Assembly: GCF_010020825.1 (NCBI RefSeq) | Contig: NZ_JAACJE010000001.1 | Span: forward strand, 2,604,001 to 2,668,000 | DNA: 64,000 bases | From: Acidovorax sp. 210-6 | Lineage (GTDB): Bacteria; Pseudomonadota; Gammaproteobacteria; Burkholderiales; Burkholderiaceae_C | Direction of reading: 5' to 3' | In this document: in pieces, positions 35,264 through 44,673 of the stretch | Numbering within the stretch: position 1 is the first letter of the stretch | Layout of the letters: every line of letters starts with the position of its first letter | The notes under the pieces: generated by a model | Seen by the model: the letters and a program-made list of their open reading frames with translations, nothing else | Databases searched by the model: none | What the model was told of the DNA's origin: nothing | Translations under genes and position numbers: made by a program

Positions 35264-36385
35264 ATGACGCCCCCCCTCCCCCCCGCCCCCATTTCCCCGG
35301 TACATGACATCGTGGCCGAGATGCGCGCCGGGCGCATGGTCATCCTCGTGGACGAGGAAGACCGCGAAAACGAAGGTGACCTCGTTCTGGCCGCCGACCA
35401 TGTCACGCCCGAGGCCATCAACTTCATGGCCCGCTTCGGCCGCGGCCTGATCTGCCTCACGCTCACGCGCGAGCGCTGCGAGTTTCTCAAGCTGCCCCCC
35501 ATGGCCGCGCGCAACGGCACCGTGTACAGCACCGCCTTCACCGTCTCGATCGAGGCGGCCGAGGGCGTGACCACCGGCATCTCGGCCGCCGACCGCGCGC
35601 GGACCGTGCAAGTGGCCGTGGCCAAGGACAGCCAGCCCAGTGACCTGGTGCAGCCCGGCCACATCTTCCCGCTGCAGGCGGTGGACGGAGGCGTGCTCAT
35701 GCGCGCAGGCCACACCGAGGCCGGCTGCGACCTCGCCGCCCTGGCCGGCTGCAGCCCCTCCGCCGTGATCTGTGAGATCATGAAGGACGACGGCACCATG
35801 GCGCGCCTGCCTGACCTGCAGGTGTTCGCGGCCGAACACGGCATCAAGATCGGCACCATCGCCGACCTGATCGAGTACCGCAGCCGCACCGAATCGCTGG
35901 TGGAAAAAGTGGGCCAACGCACACTGCACACCAGCTACGGCGAGTTCACCGCCCACGCCTTCCGCGACCAGCCCAGCGGCGCCGTGCACCTGGCCCTGGT
36001 CAAGGGCCAGTGGAGCAAGGACGATGTGGTGCCCGTGCGCGTGCACGAGCCGCTGTCGGTGCTCGATGCGCTGGAACTCAACCGCTCCATGCACTCCTGG
36101 GGGCTGGACACCAGCCTGCACTACATCGCCAACCAGGGCCGTGGCGTGGCCGTGCTGCTCAACTGTGGCGAAAGCGCCGCGCAGCTGCTGGCCCAGTTTG
36201 AAGGCACGGCCCGTGCGGCCCAGGCGCCCGAGCGCGGCCGCATGGACCTGCGCACCTACGGCGTGGGCGCGCAGATCCTGCGCGAATGCGGCGTGCACAA
36301 GATGCAGCTCATGGGCCAGCCCCGCCGCATGCCCAGCATGGCGGGCTACGGGCTCGAAATCACCGGCTACATCCCGAAGGAATAA
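35264..36385 (+). CDS. ribB: 3,4-dihydroxy-2-butanone-4-phosphate synthase with degenerate GTP cyclohydrolase II domain
   Basis: A 373-residue protein. Residues about 10-215 form an intact RibB domain, with [12 protein letters not shown] and [13 protein letters not shown]. It converts ribulose 5-phosphate to the four-carbon riboflavin precursor. The rest (about 225-373) has the GTP cyclohydrolase II fold, including [17 protein letters not shown] and MAGYGLEI. It has lost the zinc-binding segment C-x-x-G-D..R-C-D-C, which in real RibA follows VRVH. Here [15 protein letters not shown] stands instead. Cyclohydrolase activity is therefore unlikely, so a separate RibA must exist elsewhere. No FMN riboswitch is seen upstream. 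ribH follows within three bases. Confidence 0.93.
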   Translation: MTPPLPPAPISPVHDIVAEMRAGRMVILVDEEDRENEGDLVLAADHVTPEAINFMARFGRGLICLTLTRERCEFLKLPPMAARNGTVYSTAFTVSIEAAEGVTTGISAADRARTVQVAVAKDSQPSDLVQPGHIFPLQAVDGGVLMRAGHTEAGCDLAALAGCSPSAVICEIMKDDGTMARLPDLQVFAAEHGIKIGTIADLIEYRSRTESLVEKVGQRTLHTSYGEFTAHAFRDQPSGAVHLALVKGQWSKDDVVPVRVHEPLSVLDALELNRSMHSWGLDTSLHYIANQGRGVAVLLNCGESAAQLLAQFEGTARAAQAPERGRMDLRTYGVGAQILRECGVHKMQLMGQPRRMPSMAGYGLEITGYIPKE

Positions 36386-36387
36386 CT

Positions 36388-36852
36388 ATGTTTGGCGCAG
36401 AAAAAGGAACGGGCGACAAGCTCGACGGCAAGAAGCTGCACATCGGCATCGTGCAGGCCCGCTTCAACGAAAGCATCACCAACGCCCTGGCGGCGGCCTG
36501 CCGTGCCGCGCTGCTGGACCTGGGCGTGCAGGAAAAGCATATCACCCACGTGCTGGTGCCCGGCGCGCTGGAAGTGCCCGTGGCGCTGCAGGCCCTGGCC
36601 GAGCGCGACGAGTTCGATGCCCTGATCGCCCTGGGCTGCATCATCCGTGGCGAAACCTACCACTTCGAGCTGGTGGCCAACGAGTCGGGCGCGGCTGTCT
36701 CGCGCATCGCGCTGGACTACCACCTGCCCGTGGCCAACGCCATCCTGACCACCGAGAACCTCGACCAGGCCGTCGCACGCCAGACCGAGAAAGGCCGCGA
36801 TGCCGCCTACGTGGCCGTGGAAATGGCCAACCTGCTGGACGAGCTGTCATGA
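36388..36852 (+). CDS. ribH: 6,7-dimethyl-8-ribityllumazine synthase
   Basis: A 154-residue lumazine synthase, the penultimate enzyme of riboflavin synthesis. Conserved blocks [37 protein letters not shown] and the NAILTTEN segment are present. The ATG at 36388 has GAAGGAA upstream, inside the end of ribB. It overlaps nusB by four bases (ATGA), so ribB-ribH-nusB is one operon. The enzyme normally assembles as pentamers or 60-mers in the cytoplasm. Confidence 0.97.
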   Translation: MFGAEKGTGDKLDGKKLHIGIVQARFNESITNALAAACRAALLDLGVQEKHITHVLVPGALEVPVALQALAERDEFDALIALGCIIRGETYHFELVANESGAAVSRIALDYHLPVANAILTTENLDQAVARQTEKGRDAAYVAVEMANLLDELS

Positions 36853-37376
36853 GCGAGCACAACGCCACCCCCGACACTCCGGCCCCCAAGCAAAAGCGCA
36901 CCGGCCTGACCAGCACCGGCGCGCGCAAGGCCGCCGCCAAGTCCAACCGCACCCGTGCGCGTGAGTTTGCCCTGCAGGCGCTCTACCAGCACCTGGTGGG
37001 TCGCAACGAGGCCACGGCCATCGACCTGTTCACGCGCGACCTGGCGGGCTTTCACAAGGCCGATGCGGCGCACTACGACGCGCTGCTGCACGGTTGCATT
37101 GAAGGCGCGACGGGCCTGGATGCCCTGATCACCCCGGTGCTGGATCGCACGCTGGCGGAAGTCTCGCCCATCGAACATGCGGTGATGTGGATCGGCGTGT
37201 ACGAACTGCAGCACTGCCTGGACGTGCCCTGGCGCGTGGTGCTCAACGAGTGCATCGAACTGGCCAAGGAGTTTGGCGGCACCGACGGACACAAGTACGT
37301 CAACGGCGTGCTCGGCAGCCTGGCGCCCAAGCTGCGGCCCGACGAGGTGCAGGCCGATTCCGCCAACCGCAAGTAA
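36849..37376 (+). CDS. nusB: Transcription antitermination factor NusB
   Basis: A 175-residue NusB. After an unusually long charged N-terminal tail (about 30 residues, [18 protein letters not shown]), the helical NusB fold runs from [14 protein letters not shown] to [13 protein letters not shown]. NusB binds NusE (ribosomal protein S10) and boxA RNA to prevent premature termination in rRNA operons. It overlaps ribH by ATGA, an arrangement found across proteobacteria. Confidence 0.95.
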   Translation: MSEHNATPDTPAPKQKRTGLTSTGARKAAAKSNRTRAREFALQALYQHLVGRNEATAIDLFTRDLAGFHKADAAHYDALLHGCIEGATGLDALITPVLDRTLAEVSPIEHAVMWIGVYELQHCLDVPWRVVLNECIELAKEFGGTDGHKYVNGVLGSLAPKLRPDEVQADSANRK

Positions 37377-37463
37377 CGCCCCCACGCCTGACTGAAGCGC
37401 CATCTCGCCCCCGGCGCCCTGGTCGTCACCCCAGACTCCGCCGCCGCTGGCGCGGCCCCTGCC

Positions 37464-38648
37464 ATGAAGACATCCACCCGCGCTGCGCGCATCGAACCGT
37501 TTTATGTGATGGAGATCGCCAAGGCCGCCCAGGCCCTGGCGGCCGAAGTGGCGGGCAGCAGTTCGCCCATGATCTTCCTGAACATTGGCGAACCCGACTT
37601 CACCGCCCCACCCCTGGTGCAGGAGGCCGCAGCCAAGGCCGTGCGCGATGGCGCCACACAGTACACCCAGGCGCTGGGCATTGCGCCGCTGCGCGAGCGC
37701 ATCAGCGACTGGTACGCGCAGCGCTTTGGCGTGCAGGTGCCGGCGCGGCGCATCGCCATTACGGCGGGCGCCTCGGCCGCGTTGCAGCTGGCCTGCCTGG
37801 CCTTGATCGACGCGGGCGACGAGGTCTTGATGCCCGACCCCAGCTACCCCTGCAACCGGCATTTCGTGAGCGCCGCCGAGGGCACGGCGGTGCTGATCCC
37901 CACCACCGCGCAGGAGCGTTTTCAGCTCAGCGCAGACAAGGTGCGCGCCGCCTGGACAGAACGCACCCGCGGCGTGCTGCTGGCCTCCCCCTCCAACCCC
38001 ACGGGCACCTCGATCGCGCCCGAGGAACTGCGCCGCATCCACGGCGTGGTGCAAGAGCATGGCGGCATCACGCTGATCGATGAAATCTACCTCGGCCTGT
38101 CCTACGAAGAACAGTTCGGCCATACGGCGCTGGCCATCGATGACGACATCATCAGCATCAATAGCTTCAGCAAGTACTTCAACATGACCGGCTGGCGCCT
38201 GGGCTGGATGGTGGTGCCCGAAGCACTGGTGCCCGTGGTCGAGCGCCTGGCGCAAAACCTGTTCATCTGCCCCAGCACCATCGCGCAGCACGCAGCGCTG
38301 GCCTGCTTCGAGGCCGAGAGCTTGGCCGAATACGAACGCCGCCGCGCCGAATTCAAGGCCCGGCGCGATTACTTCATCCCCGCGCTGCAAAGCCTGGGCC
38401 TGCAGGTGCCGGTGATGCCCGATGGCGCCTTCTACGCCTGGGCCGATTGCAGCGCCGCCTGCGAGCGCCTCGGCGTGAACGGAAGCTGGGACCTGGCCTA
38501 TGCCCTCATGCGCCAGGCCCACCTGGCCGTGACCCCTGGGCGTGACTTTGGCACGCACGACCCGCAGCGCTATGTGCGTTTTTCCACCGCCAACTCCATG
38601 GCCCAGTTGCAGGAAGCCGTGGCACGCCTCCAACCCCTGTTGGCGTAA
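37464..38648 (+). CDS. Class I/II pyridoxal-phosphate aminotransferase
   Basis: A 394-residue enzyme of fold type I. ITAGASAALQLA binds the cofactor phosphate and SPSNPTGT is the conserved loop. The Schiff-base Lys lies in SINSFSKYFNMTGWRLGW, and the carboxylate-binding Arg lies in RYVRFSTANS near the end. It resembles the aspartate or alanine aminotransferase subgroup, but the amino acid specificity cannot be read from sequence alone. It lies 87 bases after nusB and eight bases before ybgC. Confidence 0.87.
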   Translation: MKTSTRAARIEPFYVMEIAKAAQALAAEVAGSSSPMIFLNIGEPDFTAPPLVQEAAAKAVRDGATQYTQALGIAPLRERISDWYAQRFGVQVPARRIAITAGASAALQLACLALIDAGDEVLMPDPSYPCNRHFVSAAEGTAVLIPTTAQERFQLSADKVRAAWTERTRGVLLASPSNPTGTSIAPEELRRIHGVVQEHGGITLIDEIYLGLSYEEQFGHTALAIDDDIISINSFSKYFNMTGWRLGWMVVPEALVPVVERLAQNLFICPSTIAQHAALACFEAESLAEYERRRAEFKARRDYFIPALQSLGLQVPVMPDGAFYAWADCSAACERLGVNGSWDLAYALMRQAHLAVTPGRDFGTHDPQRYVRFSTANSMAQLQEAVARLQPLLA

Positions 38649-38655
38649 GGTGGCC

Positions 38656-39072
38656 ATGGCATTCCAGCTCCCCATCCGCATCTACTGGGAGGACACCGAT
38701 GCCGGTGGCATCGTGTTCTACGCCAACTACCTCCGGTTCTTCGAGCGCGCGCGCACCGAATGGCTGCGCTCCTTCGGGCTGTCGCAGCAGGTTCTGCGGG
38801 AACAAACGGGCGGCATGTTTGTCGTAACCGACGTGCGCTTGCGCTACCTGCAGCCCGCCCGTCTGGACGATCAACTTTTGGTCACAGCAAATTTGCAGGA
38901 AAAAGGCCGCGCCTCCTTGACAATCGGGCAGCAGGCGCTATTAAATCGAGAGCATATGAACCCCAGCGAACCGGTCTTGCTGAACGAAGCGACGGTACGC
39001 ATCGGCTGGGTGGATGCGGCCACCATGCGCCCGTCCCGCATCCCCGCCACCATCCTGGAACGAATTGCATGA
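38656..39072 (+). CDS. ybgC: Tol-Pal-associated acyl-CoA thioesterase YbgC
   Basis: A 138-residue hot-dog-fold thioesterase. The signature EDTDAGGIVFYANYLRFFERARTE contains the catalytic Asp region of the 4-hydroxybenzoyl-CoA thioesterase family. YbgC is encoded first in Tol-Pal operons across Gram-negative bacteria. Its ATG is at 38656, and its TGA overlaps the tolQ ATG (ATGA), so translation is coupled. Confidence 0.93.
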   Translation: MAFQLPIRIYWEDTDAGGIVFYANYLRFFERARTEWLRSFGLSQQVLREQTGGMFVVTDVRLRYLQPARLDDQLLVTANLQEKGRASLTIGQQALLNREHMNPSEPVLLNEATVRIGWVDAATMRPSRIPATILERIA

Positions 39073-39773
39073 ATGCCCAAGACATGTCCATCCTGAACCT
39101 GGTGCTGCACGCCAGCTGGGTGGTTCAACTCGTGATGCTGCTGTTGCTGTGCGTATCGGTCGCCAGCTGGGCGGCCATTTTCCGCAAGCTGTTTGGCCTC
39201 AAGCGCGTGCGCTCGCTGAACGACGAGTTCGAGCGCGAGTTCTGGTCCGGCACCAGCCTCAACGACCTGTACGCCAGCGCCGTGCAAAACGCCAAGAACG
39301 CCGGCCCCATGGAGCGCATCTTCGCCAGCGGCATGCGCGAATACCAAAAGCTGCGCGAGCGCCGCATCAGCGACCCCGGCACCCTGCTCGACGGCGCACG
39401 CCGCGCCATGCGCGCCAGCTTCCAGCGCGAGATGGATGTCGTGGAGTCGAACCTGTCCTTCCTGGGCTCGGTCGCATCGGTCAGCCCCTACGTGGGCCTG
39501 TTCGGCACGGTGTGGGGCATCATGCATGCCTTCACCGGCTTTGCCGGCATGGAGCAGGTCACCTTGGCCAACGTGGCCCCCGGTATTGCCGAGGCGCTGG
39601 TGGCCACCGCCATCGGCCTGTTTGCCGCCATACCGGCCGTGGTGGCGTACAACCGCTTTGCGCGCGACATCGACCGCGTGGCCATCCACCAGGAGACCTT
39701 CATCGAGGAGTTCTCCAACATCCTGCAGCGCAACCTGGGCGCGCACCCGGCCCACAGCCCCTCGGGCCACTGA
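39069..39773 (+). CDS. tolQ: Tol-Pal system proton-channel subunit TolQ
   Basis: A 234-residue inner-membrane protein with three transmembrane helices (about 12-36, 138-160 and 171-193). The conserved segments LGSVASVSPYVGLFGTVWGI and EALVATAIGLFAAIPAVVAYN are those of the MotA/TolQ/ExbB family. With TolR it uses the proton motive force to drive TolA and keep the outer membrane in step with division. It starts within the ybgC stop and is followed by tolR after 19 bases. Confidence 0.96.
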   Translation: MNAQDMSILNLVLHASWVVQLVMLLLLCVSVASWAAIFRKLFGLKRVRSLNDEFEREFWSGTSLNDLYASAVQNAKNAGPMERIFASGMREYQKLRERRISDPGTLLDGARRAMRASFQREMDVVESNLSFLGSVASVSPYVGLFGTVWGIMHAFTGFAGMEQVTLANVAPGIAEALVATAIGLFAAIPAVVAYNRFARDIDRVAIHQETFIEEFSNILQRNLGAHPAHSPSGH

Positions 39774-39792
39774 ACCGCGCAAGGAGCCCTAC

Positions 39793-40218
39793 ATGCCCAC
39801 CATGGCCTCCCGCAGTGGCAGTCGCCGCCGTTCGATGAACGAGATCAACATGGTGCCCTTCATCGACGTGATGCTGGTGCTGCTCATCATCTTCATGGTG
39901 ACCGCGCCCATGCTCACGCCGGGTGTGGTCGATGTGCCCAAGGTGGGCAAGGGTGCCAAGCCGCCCAAGGAGTTTGGCCAGGTGGTGGTGCTCAAGGACG
40001 GCAGTGTCCGGCTCAAGACGGGCGGCAGCGAGCGTGCCGTGACCACCCAGGAGCTGGGCAGCCTGGCCGCCCAATGGCAAAAGGGCCAGGCCGAGACACC
40101 GCCGGTCATCATCAGTGCCGACAAGGGCGTGTCCTACGAAACCGTCATGAAGGCCATGGACGCACTGCAAAAGGCCGGTGTCCAGCGCGTCGGCCTGTCC
40201 GTCAAGCAAGGCGGCTGA
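39793..40218 (+). CDS. tolR: Tol-Pal system protein TolR
   Basis: A 141-residue single-pass protein. MNEINMVPFIDVMLVLLIIFMV includes the conserved Asp in the transmembrane helix that takes part in proton flow. The periplasmic domain continues with the KDGSVRLKTGG and ISADKGVSYETVMKAMD blocks. The start has AAGGAG upstream. It pairs with TolQ and energises TolA. Confidence 0.96.
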   Translation: MPTMASRSGSRRRSMNEINMVPFIDVMLVLLIIFMVTAPMLTPGVVDVPKVGKGAKPPKEFGQVVVLKDGSVRLKTGGSERAVTTQELGSLAAQWQKGQAETPPVIISADKGVSYETVMKAMDALQKAGVQRVGLSVKQGG

Positions 40219-40224
40219 CCCGGT

Positions 40225-41166
40225 ATGCACGCCCACGACGACCGCGACGAGCTGGCCCCGCCCACACCCCCTGCGCGCCTGCGTGCCATTGCGCTGGCCG
40301 TGCTGGCGCATGTGCTGCTCATCGTGGCCCTGACCTGGGGCGTGCACTGGAAGACCAGCACCGACCAACCTGCCGTGCAGGCCGAACTGTGGGCCGCCGT
40401 GCCCCAGCAGGCAGCGCCCCGCGCCGACCCGCCACCCGAACCCACCCCTCCCCCGCCCCCGGTCGTCGCCCCGCCGCCCCCTCCGCCACCACCCCCTGTG
40501 CGGCAGGCCGAGCCCGACACGCGCGAGGCCGATCTGGCCATCGAGCGGGAAAAGAAGCGCCTGGAGAAAGAGCGCAAGGAACGCGAGCAACTGCAGGAGC
40601 GCCAACGCCTGGAGAAAGAGCGCAAAGAGCAGGAGCGCAAGGCGCAGGAACTGAAAGACAAGGACAAGCAGCGCGAGAAGGAGCACCTGGAGAAAGAGCG
40701 CCAAGAAAAAGACAAGCGCCTGGCCGAAGAAAAGAAACAAAAGGAAGCCGAAGCCAAGCGCAAGCAGGAGGCCATCGAAAAGGCCAATGCCCAGGCCGCC
40801 GAGGCCCGGCGCCAGGAAAACCTGCGCCGCATGCAAGGACTGGCGGGCGCCACGGGCGCAGAGAACGCCACCGGCACCGCCCTGCGCGACGCAGGCCCCT
40901 CGGGCAGCTACGGCGGCAAGGTGGCCGCCAAGGTCAAGCCGCACATCGTCTATCCCGACGCCGTGGCGGGCAACCCGCGCGCCGAGGTAGAGGTACGCGC
41001 CGCGCCCGACGGCACCATCACCAGCACCCGGCTGGTTCAGTCCAGCGGCAACAAGGCCTGGGACGACGCCGTGCTGCGCGCCCTGCAGAAGACCGAAACC
41101 CTGCCGCGCGACGTGGATGGCCGCGTGCCCTCGGTGCTGGTCATCGGCTTCCGGCCCAAGGACTGA
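40225..41166 (+). CDS. tolA: Cell-envelope protein TolA
   Basis: A 313-residue protein with one N-terminal transmembrane helix (about 22-42, AIALAVLAHVLLIVALTWGV). A Pro-rich stretch (about 70-92, many consecutive prolines) is followed by a long charged alpha-helix of Lys/Glu/Arg repeats (about 100-200) and a globular C-terminal domain with the TonB/TolA fold (KPHIVYPDAVAGNPRAEVEV). TolA spans the periplasm to contact TolB and Pal. No tolB or pal follows. A hairpin lies downstream at 41197. Confidence 0.93.
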   Translation: MHAHDDRDELAPPTPPARLRAIALAVLAHVLLIVALTWGVHWKTSTDQPAVQAELWAAVPQQAAPRADPPPEPTPPPPPVVAPPPPPPPPPVRQAEPDTREADLAIEREKKRLEKERKEREQLQERQRLEKERKEQERKAQELKDKDKQREKEHLEKERQEKDKRLAEEKKQKEAEAKRKQEAIEKANAQAAEARRQENLRRMQGLAGATGAENATGTALRDAGPSGSYGGKVAAKVKPHIVYPDAVAGNPRAEVEVRAAPDGTITSTRLVQSSGNKAWDDAVLRALQKTETLPRDVDGRVPSVLVIGFRPKD

Positions 41167-41196
41167 CCGACCGATCCAGCGACCCTTTCGCCGCTG

Positions 41197-41234
41197 GGTG
41201 CTCCCACGCGGCCGTGCACACGGCCCGGAGCACC
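41197..41234 (+). terminator. Nested hairpin after tolA
   Basis: GGTGCTCC (41197-41204) pairs with GGAGCACC (41227-41234) and encloses GGCCGTG/CACGGCC (41210-41216 and 41219-41225). There is no T run, so it may be a weak terminator or an mRNA 3' stabiliser. Confidence 0.5.
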
Positions 41235-41253
41235 TGACAGACAATCACGCACC

Positions 41254-42618
41254 ATGACCCTGAAAAGCCCCGAACTGCTGCTGCCCGCCGGCTCGCTCGA
41301 AAAAATGCGCGCCGCCTACGACTTCGGCGCCGACGCCGTGTATGCCGGCCAGCCGCGCTACAGCCTGCGCGCGCGCAACAACGAGTTCCGCCTGGAGCAG
41401 ATCGCACAGGGCATCCAAGAGGCCCACGCGCGCGGCAAGAAGTTCTTCGTCACCAGCAACCTGATTGCGCACAACGACAAGGTGCGCACCTACCTGCGCG
41501 ACATCGAACCCGTCATCGCCTGCAAGCCCGACGCCTTCATCATGGCCGACCCCGGCCTCATCATGATGGTCAAGGAAAAATGGCCCGAGACCGAAATCCA
41601 CCTCTCCGTGCAGGCCAACACCACCAACTACGCCACGGTCAAGTTCTGGCAAAAGGCGGGGGTCTCGCGCATCATCCTCTCGCGTGAACTGAGCCTGGAC
41701 GAGATCGAGAAAATCCGCCAGGAATGCCCGGACATGGAGCTGGAGGTGTTCGTGCACGGCGCGCTGTGCATCGCCTACTCGGGCCGCTGCCTGCTCTCGG
41801 GCTACTTCAACCGGCGCGACCCCAACCAGGGCACCTGCACCAACGCCTGCCGCTGGAACTACGCCACGCAAGAAGCCGCCGTGGACCCGAACACCGGCGA
41901 GGCCATGGCCGCGCGCATGGAGGGCGACTTCAACTTCAACCAGGCGCAGGAGGAAGGCAACACCGCCTTCGCCTCGTGCGGCGGTGGCGAGCGCCACCCG
42001 CTGGCCGACAAGGTCTATCTGCTGGAAGAAAAGGAACGACCGGGCCAGCTCATGCCCATCATGGAAGACGAGCACGGCACCTACATCATGAACAGCAAGG
42101 ACCTGCGCGCCGTGGAGCATGTGCAGCGCCTGGTGCAGATCGGCGTCGATTCGCTCAAGATCGAGGGCCGCACCAAGAGCCAGTACTACGTCTCGCGCAC
42201 CGCGCAGATCTACCGCCGCGCCATCGACGACGCCGTGGCCGGCCGCCCGTTCAACCCCGAGCTCATCACCGAGCTCGAAGGCCTGTCCAACCGCGGCTAC
42301 ACCGCCGGTTTTCTGGAACGCCGCCCCGCCAACGACTACCAGAACTACGAAACCGGCAGCTCCGAGTCCCGGCGCAGCCAGTTCGTCGGCGAGGTCAAGG
42401 CCGTGCAGGACGGCTGGGCCGAGGTGGAAACGAAAAACCGCTTCAATGTGGGCGACACGCTGGAAATCATCCACCCCCAGGGCAACCGCCTGGTGCAGCT
42501 CACGCAGATGCGCGGCCTGGAGGGCGAGGAACTGCAATTCGCCTCGGGCAGCCCGCTGCGCGTGCGCATTCCGCTGGAAGGGCCTGCCGAAGGGGCGTTG
42601 ATAGCACGTTTGCTATGA
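41254..42618 (+). CDS. trhP: tRNA hydroxylation protein TrhP-like peptidase-U32 family protein
   Basis: A 454-residue protein of the U32 family (YegQ/TrhP). PELLLPAGSLEKMRAAYDFGADAVY opens the TIM-barrel part. The Cys block GALCIAYSGRCLLSGYF plus GTCTNACRW gives four conserved Cys, the expected iron-sulphur-binding set. TrhP helps form 5-hydroxyuridine at tRNA position 34. The C-terminal U32 domain follows (about 360-450). The stop codon lies within repeat copy 6. Confidence 0.88.
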   Translation: MTLKSPELLLPAGSLEKMRAAYDFGADAVYAGQPRYSLRARNNEFRLEQIAQGIQEAHARGKKFFVTSNLIAHNDKVRTYLRDIEPVIACKPDAFIMADPGLIMMVKEKWPETEIHLSVQANTTNYATVKFWQKAGVSRIILSRELSLDEIEKIRQECPDMELEVFVHGALCIAYSGRCLLSGYFNRRDPNQGTCTNACRWNYATQEAAVDPNTGEAMAARMEGDFNFNQAQEEGNTAFASCGGGERHPLADKVYLLEEKERPGQLMPIMEDEHGTYIMNSKDLRAVEHVQRLVQIGVDSLKIEGRTKSQYYVSRTAQIYRRAIDDAVAGRPFNPELITELEGLSNRGYTAGFLERRPANDYQNYETGSSESRRSQFVGEVKAVQDGWAEVETKNRFNVGDTLEIIHPQGNRLVQLTQMRGLEGEELQFASGSPLRVRIPLEGPAEGALIARLL

Positions 42619-42668
42619 TTTTTATAGCTACTAGCGCTTATTTTACGGGCGCTATAGGCCAATTTGAT
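42608..42668 (+). repeat. Dispersed two-hairpin intergenic repeat, copy 6
   Basis: GCTAT (42612-42616) pairs with ATAGC (42624-42628), and TAGCGC (42632-42637) with GCGCTA (42649-42654). The trhP stop codon at 42616-42618 lies at the end of the first stem, so the element begins inside the gene. Confidence 0.8.
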
Positions 42669-42703
42669 TCATAGGCCACGGAATACGCGGCATCCTGAGC
42701 CCA

Positions 42704-44578
42704 TCAACCGCCGCGCACCCCCAGCACCAGGGTCGCCATCAAGGCCGCCCACAGCAGCCAGCCCCAGCGCGGACGGGAGTGTCCGGACTGAAGGCTGCGG
42801 CCTTGCCCCGGCGTGAAGCGACCGGCACGGTCGTGCCAGGCGCCTTGCAACCATTGGGCCACGGCTTGCGCCCCCTCCTCGCCCGCCACGCCGGGCGTGA
42901 TGCGCCGGGCCTTGGCGCTGTCGGCTTCGCGCGCGATCACGGCGTGGTATTCCTGCATGTCGCCGCCCCTGGTGCTGGCCGAGTAGTTGAGCTGGGTGCT
43001 CAGGTGGTCCAGCGCATTGGGTGGCAAGCTGAACTGGAGCGACCACAGCCAGGACACCCGCTGAACCGCCAGCCCCTGGTCGTGCACCAGCACACGCCAG
43101 CGCCGGGTGGCGCGGTGCAGGATCAGGGCCAACACAATGCCCAGCCCCCACAGGGGCCATGCAGTCCAGCGCTGGTGCAAGGACAGCCGGGGCGCCCATT
43201 CCTGCGCCCACAGCAGCAGCAACACGGCAAACGGCAGCAGCAGCACGGCAGCCACCCAGCGCGAGCCCGTCTGGGAAAACTCCAGCCCCTGGTAGTCGGC
43301 GGTCTCCACCGTCCCGGCCTGGGCGGGCCAGTCTGACAGCCCCGCACTGCGGCCCGTCTGGCCGACGGGCCGCTCCTGGTTCCAATCGCTGCGCAGCGCA
43401 AAGCGGTCTTGTGCAGCAGGCGTGCTGCTGCCTTGTACCGCAATGTCGTGCGACAGTTCCACCCCGCCAGCGGCCTGCATCAGCTCCAGCCGCCAATCCA
43501 CGCGCTCGCCCGAACGGCGCGCGCCATGGGCTGGCGCATCGTCGGGCAGGGTAAAGCGTGCCACCAGGCGCGCACTGCCATCGGGCAAGGGCAGAGGCTG
43601 TGCCTGCTGCTCCAGGTGTTCGACCAGCCGCCGGGTTTCGCCCGAACCCGAGTCGTCCACCCGGTACTGCGCCAACCGCAGCACCAGGGGCTCCGGGGCC
43701 CTGCCGCGCAGGGCACGCTCTGGCAGGTTCAGCGTGACCTCCAGCGGCTCGCCCGCACGCGGCGTGGCGGGGCGCAAGGCAAGGGCCGTGTGCGCATGGC
43801 GCCAGGCCAGGCGTGTCTGCTGGCCGGCCCAGGCGATGAGCCCGAGCCCGACCAGCACAAACAGCAACAGGAAGATCTTGACGAACCAGGGCCCCTCTTG
43901 CATCCAGAACAAGGCTGCAATGGGAAACGACAGCCCGCACCAGAACAGCGCAAAGAACCAGAGCATGCCTGCGGATTGGCGCACCGACCGCCCCATGCGC
44001 TGAAGCCCCGCAGCGGCATCCGCCGCTGGGGTGGCCTGCCCTGACGGACCGCGCAAGGCCTTGAAGAAGAACCATGCAGCCGCCAACCCGACTGCGGTGA
44101 AGACCAGCGCAAAGGGCAGCCGGAACAACAGCATGGGCCAGCGGATGTGCGGGTCGAGCAGCGCCTGGGCCGGCTCACTGGGGTTGACCCAGGCCGTGAG
44201 CGCCTGCCCGCTGGACTGCGCTGCCTGCAAACGGCGGTGCCACTGGGCGTGCCAGTCGCCCACGTTGTCGCTATGGCCCTGGGCATCGAGCCCCACGCGC
44301 TGCGACTCGTAGGTCTGGGCCCCCACCTGGTAGCGGTAGCGCACGCGCACCGCGTAGGTTTCGGAGCCTTCGCTGTCCCGGCGGCGGTCCAGCTGCGCTT
44401 CCAGCACCTGTGCGGGCACGCTCTGCCAGGAACGCACTTCCCAGGCCGCGCTGAAGGTCTGGTACAGCGGCAGCAGGCCCACAAAAAAGCCGCCAGCGCC
44501 AAACCCTGCGGCAAACACCGCGCTGAAAAGCAGGGTCCCGATACGGACAGGCCAGGACATGGGGGCAGATGTGGACAT
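42704..44578 (-). CDS. DUF3592-type membrane protein
   Basis: A 624-residue protein. The N-terminal region has a helix (about 12-38), then a DUF3592-like periplasmic segment (VPAQVLEAQLDRRR..AVRVRYRYQVGAQTYESQRVGL), followed by a helix near 150. A second membrane block (about 210-260) leads into a large beta-rich region, and a third block lies near 460-510. A final hydrophobic helix ends the chain. DUF3592 proteins have no known function. It lies between the convergent trhP gene and the acnB end, with its own promoter presumably near 44580. Confidence 0.7.
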   Translation of the reverse strand: MSTSAPMSWPVRIGTLLFSAVFAAGFGAGGFFVGLLPLYQTFSAAWEVRSWQSVPAQVLEAQLDRRRDSEGSETYAVRVRYRYQVGAQTYESQRVGLDAQGHSDNVGDWHAQWHRRLQAAQSSGQALTAWVNPSEPAQALLDPHIRWPMLLFRLPFALVFTAVGLAAAWFFFKALRGPSGQATPAADAAAGLQRMGRSVRQSAGMLWFFALFWCGLSFPIAALFWMQEGPWFVKIFLLLFVLVGLGLIAWAGQQTRLAWRHAHTALALRPATPRAGEPLEVTLNLPERALRGRAPEPLVLRLAQYRVDDSGSGETRRLVEHLEQQAQPLPLPDGSARLVARFTLPDDAPAHGARRSGERVDWRLELMQAAGGVELSHDIAVQGSSTPAAQDRFALRSDWNQERPVGQTGRSAGLSDWPAQAGTVETADYQGLEFSQTGSRWVAAVLLLPFAVLLLLWAQEWAPRLSLHQRWTAWPLWGLGIVLALILHRATRRWRVLVHDQGLAVQRVSWLWSLQFSLPPNALDHLSTQLNYSASTRGGDMQEYHAVIAREADSAKARRITPGVAGEEGAQAVAQWLQGAWHDRAGRFTPGQGRSLQSGHSRPRWGWLLWAALMATLVLGVRGG

Positions 44579-44625
44579 GCGCCCAGCTTAGCAAGCCCGT
44601 GTGTGCGCAGCATCCGCCGACCGAT

Positions 44626-44650
44626 AAAAAAAGCGGCCCCGAAGGGCCGC
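44626..44650 (-). terminator. Rho-independent terminator of acnB
   Basis: GCGGCCC/GGGCCGC with a 4-base loop (reading TTCG in the transcript), followed on the minus strand by seven T residues (44632 down to 44626). It ends the mdh-lyase-acnB transcript. Confidence 0.9.
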
Positions 44651-44673
44651 TGCAGTGGTGGCTGGGCAGAGCC

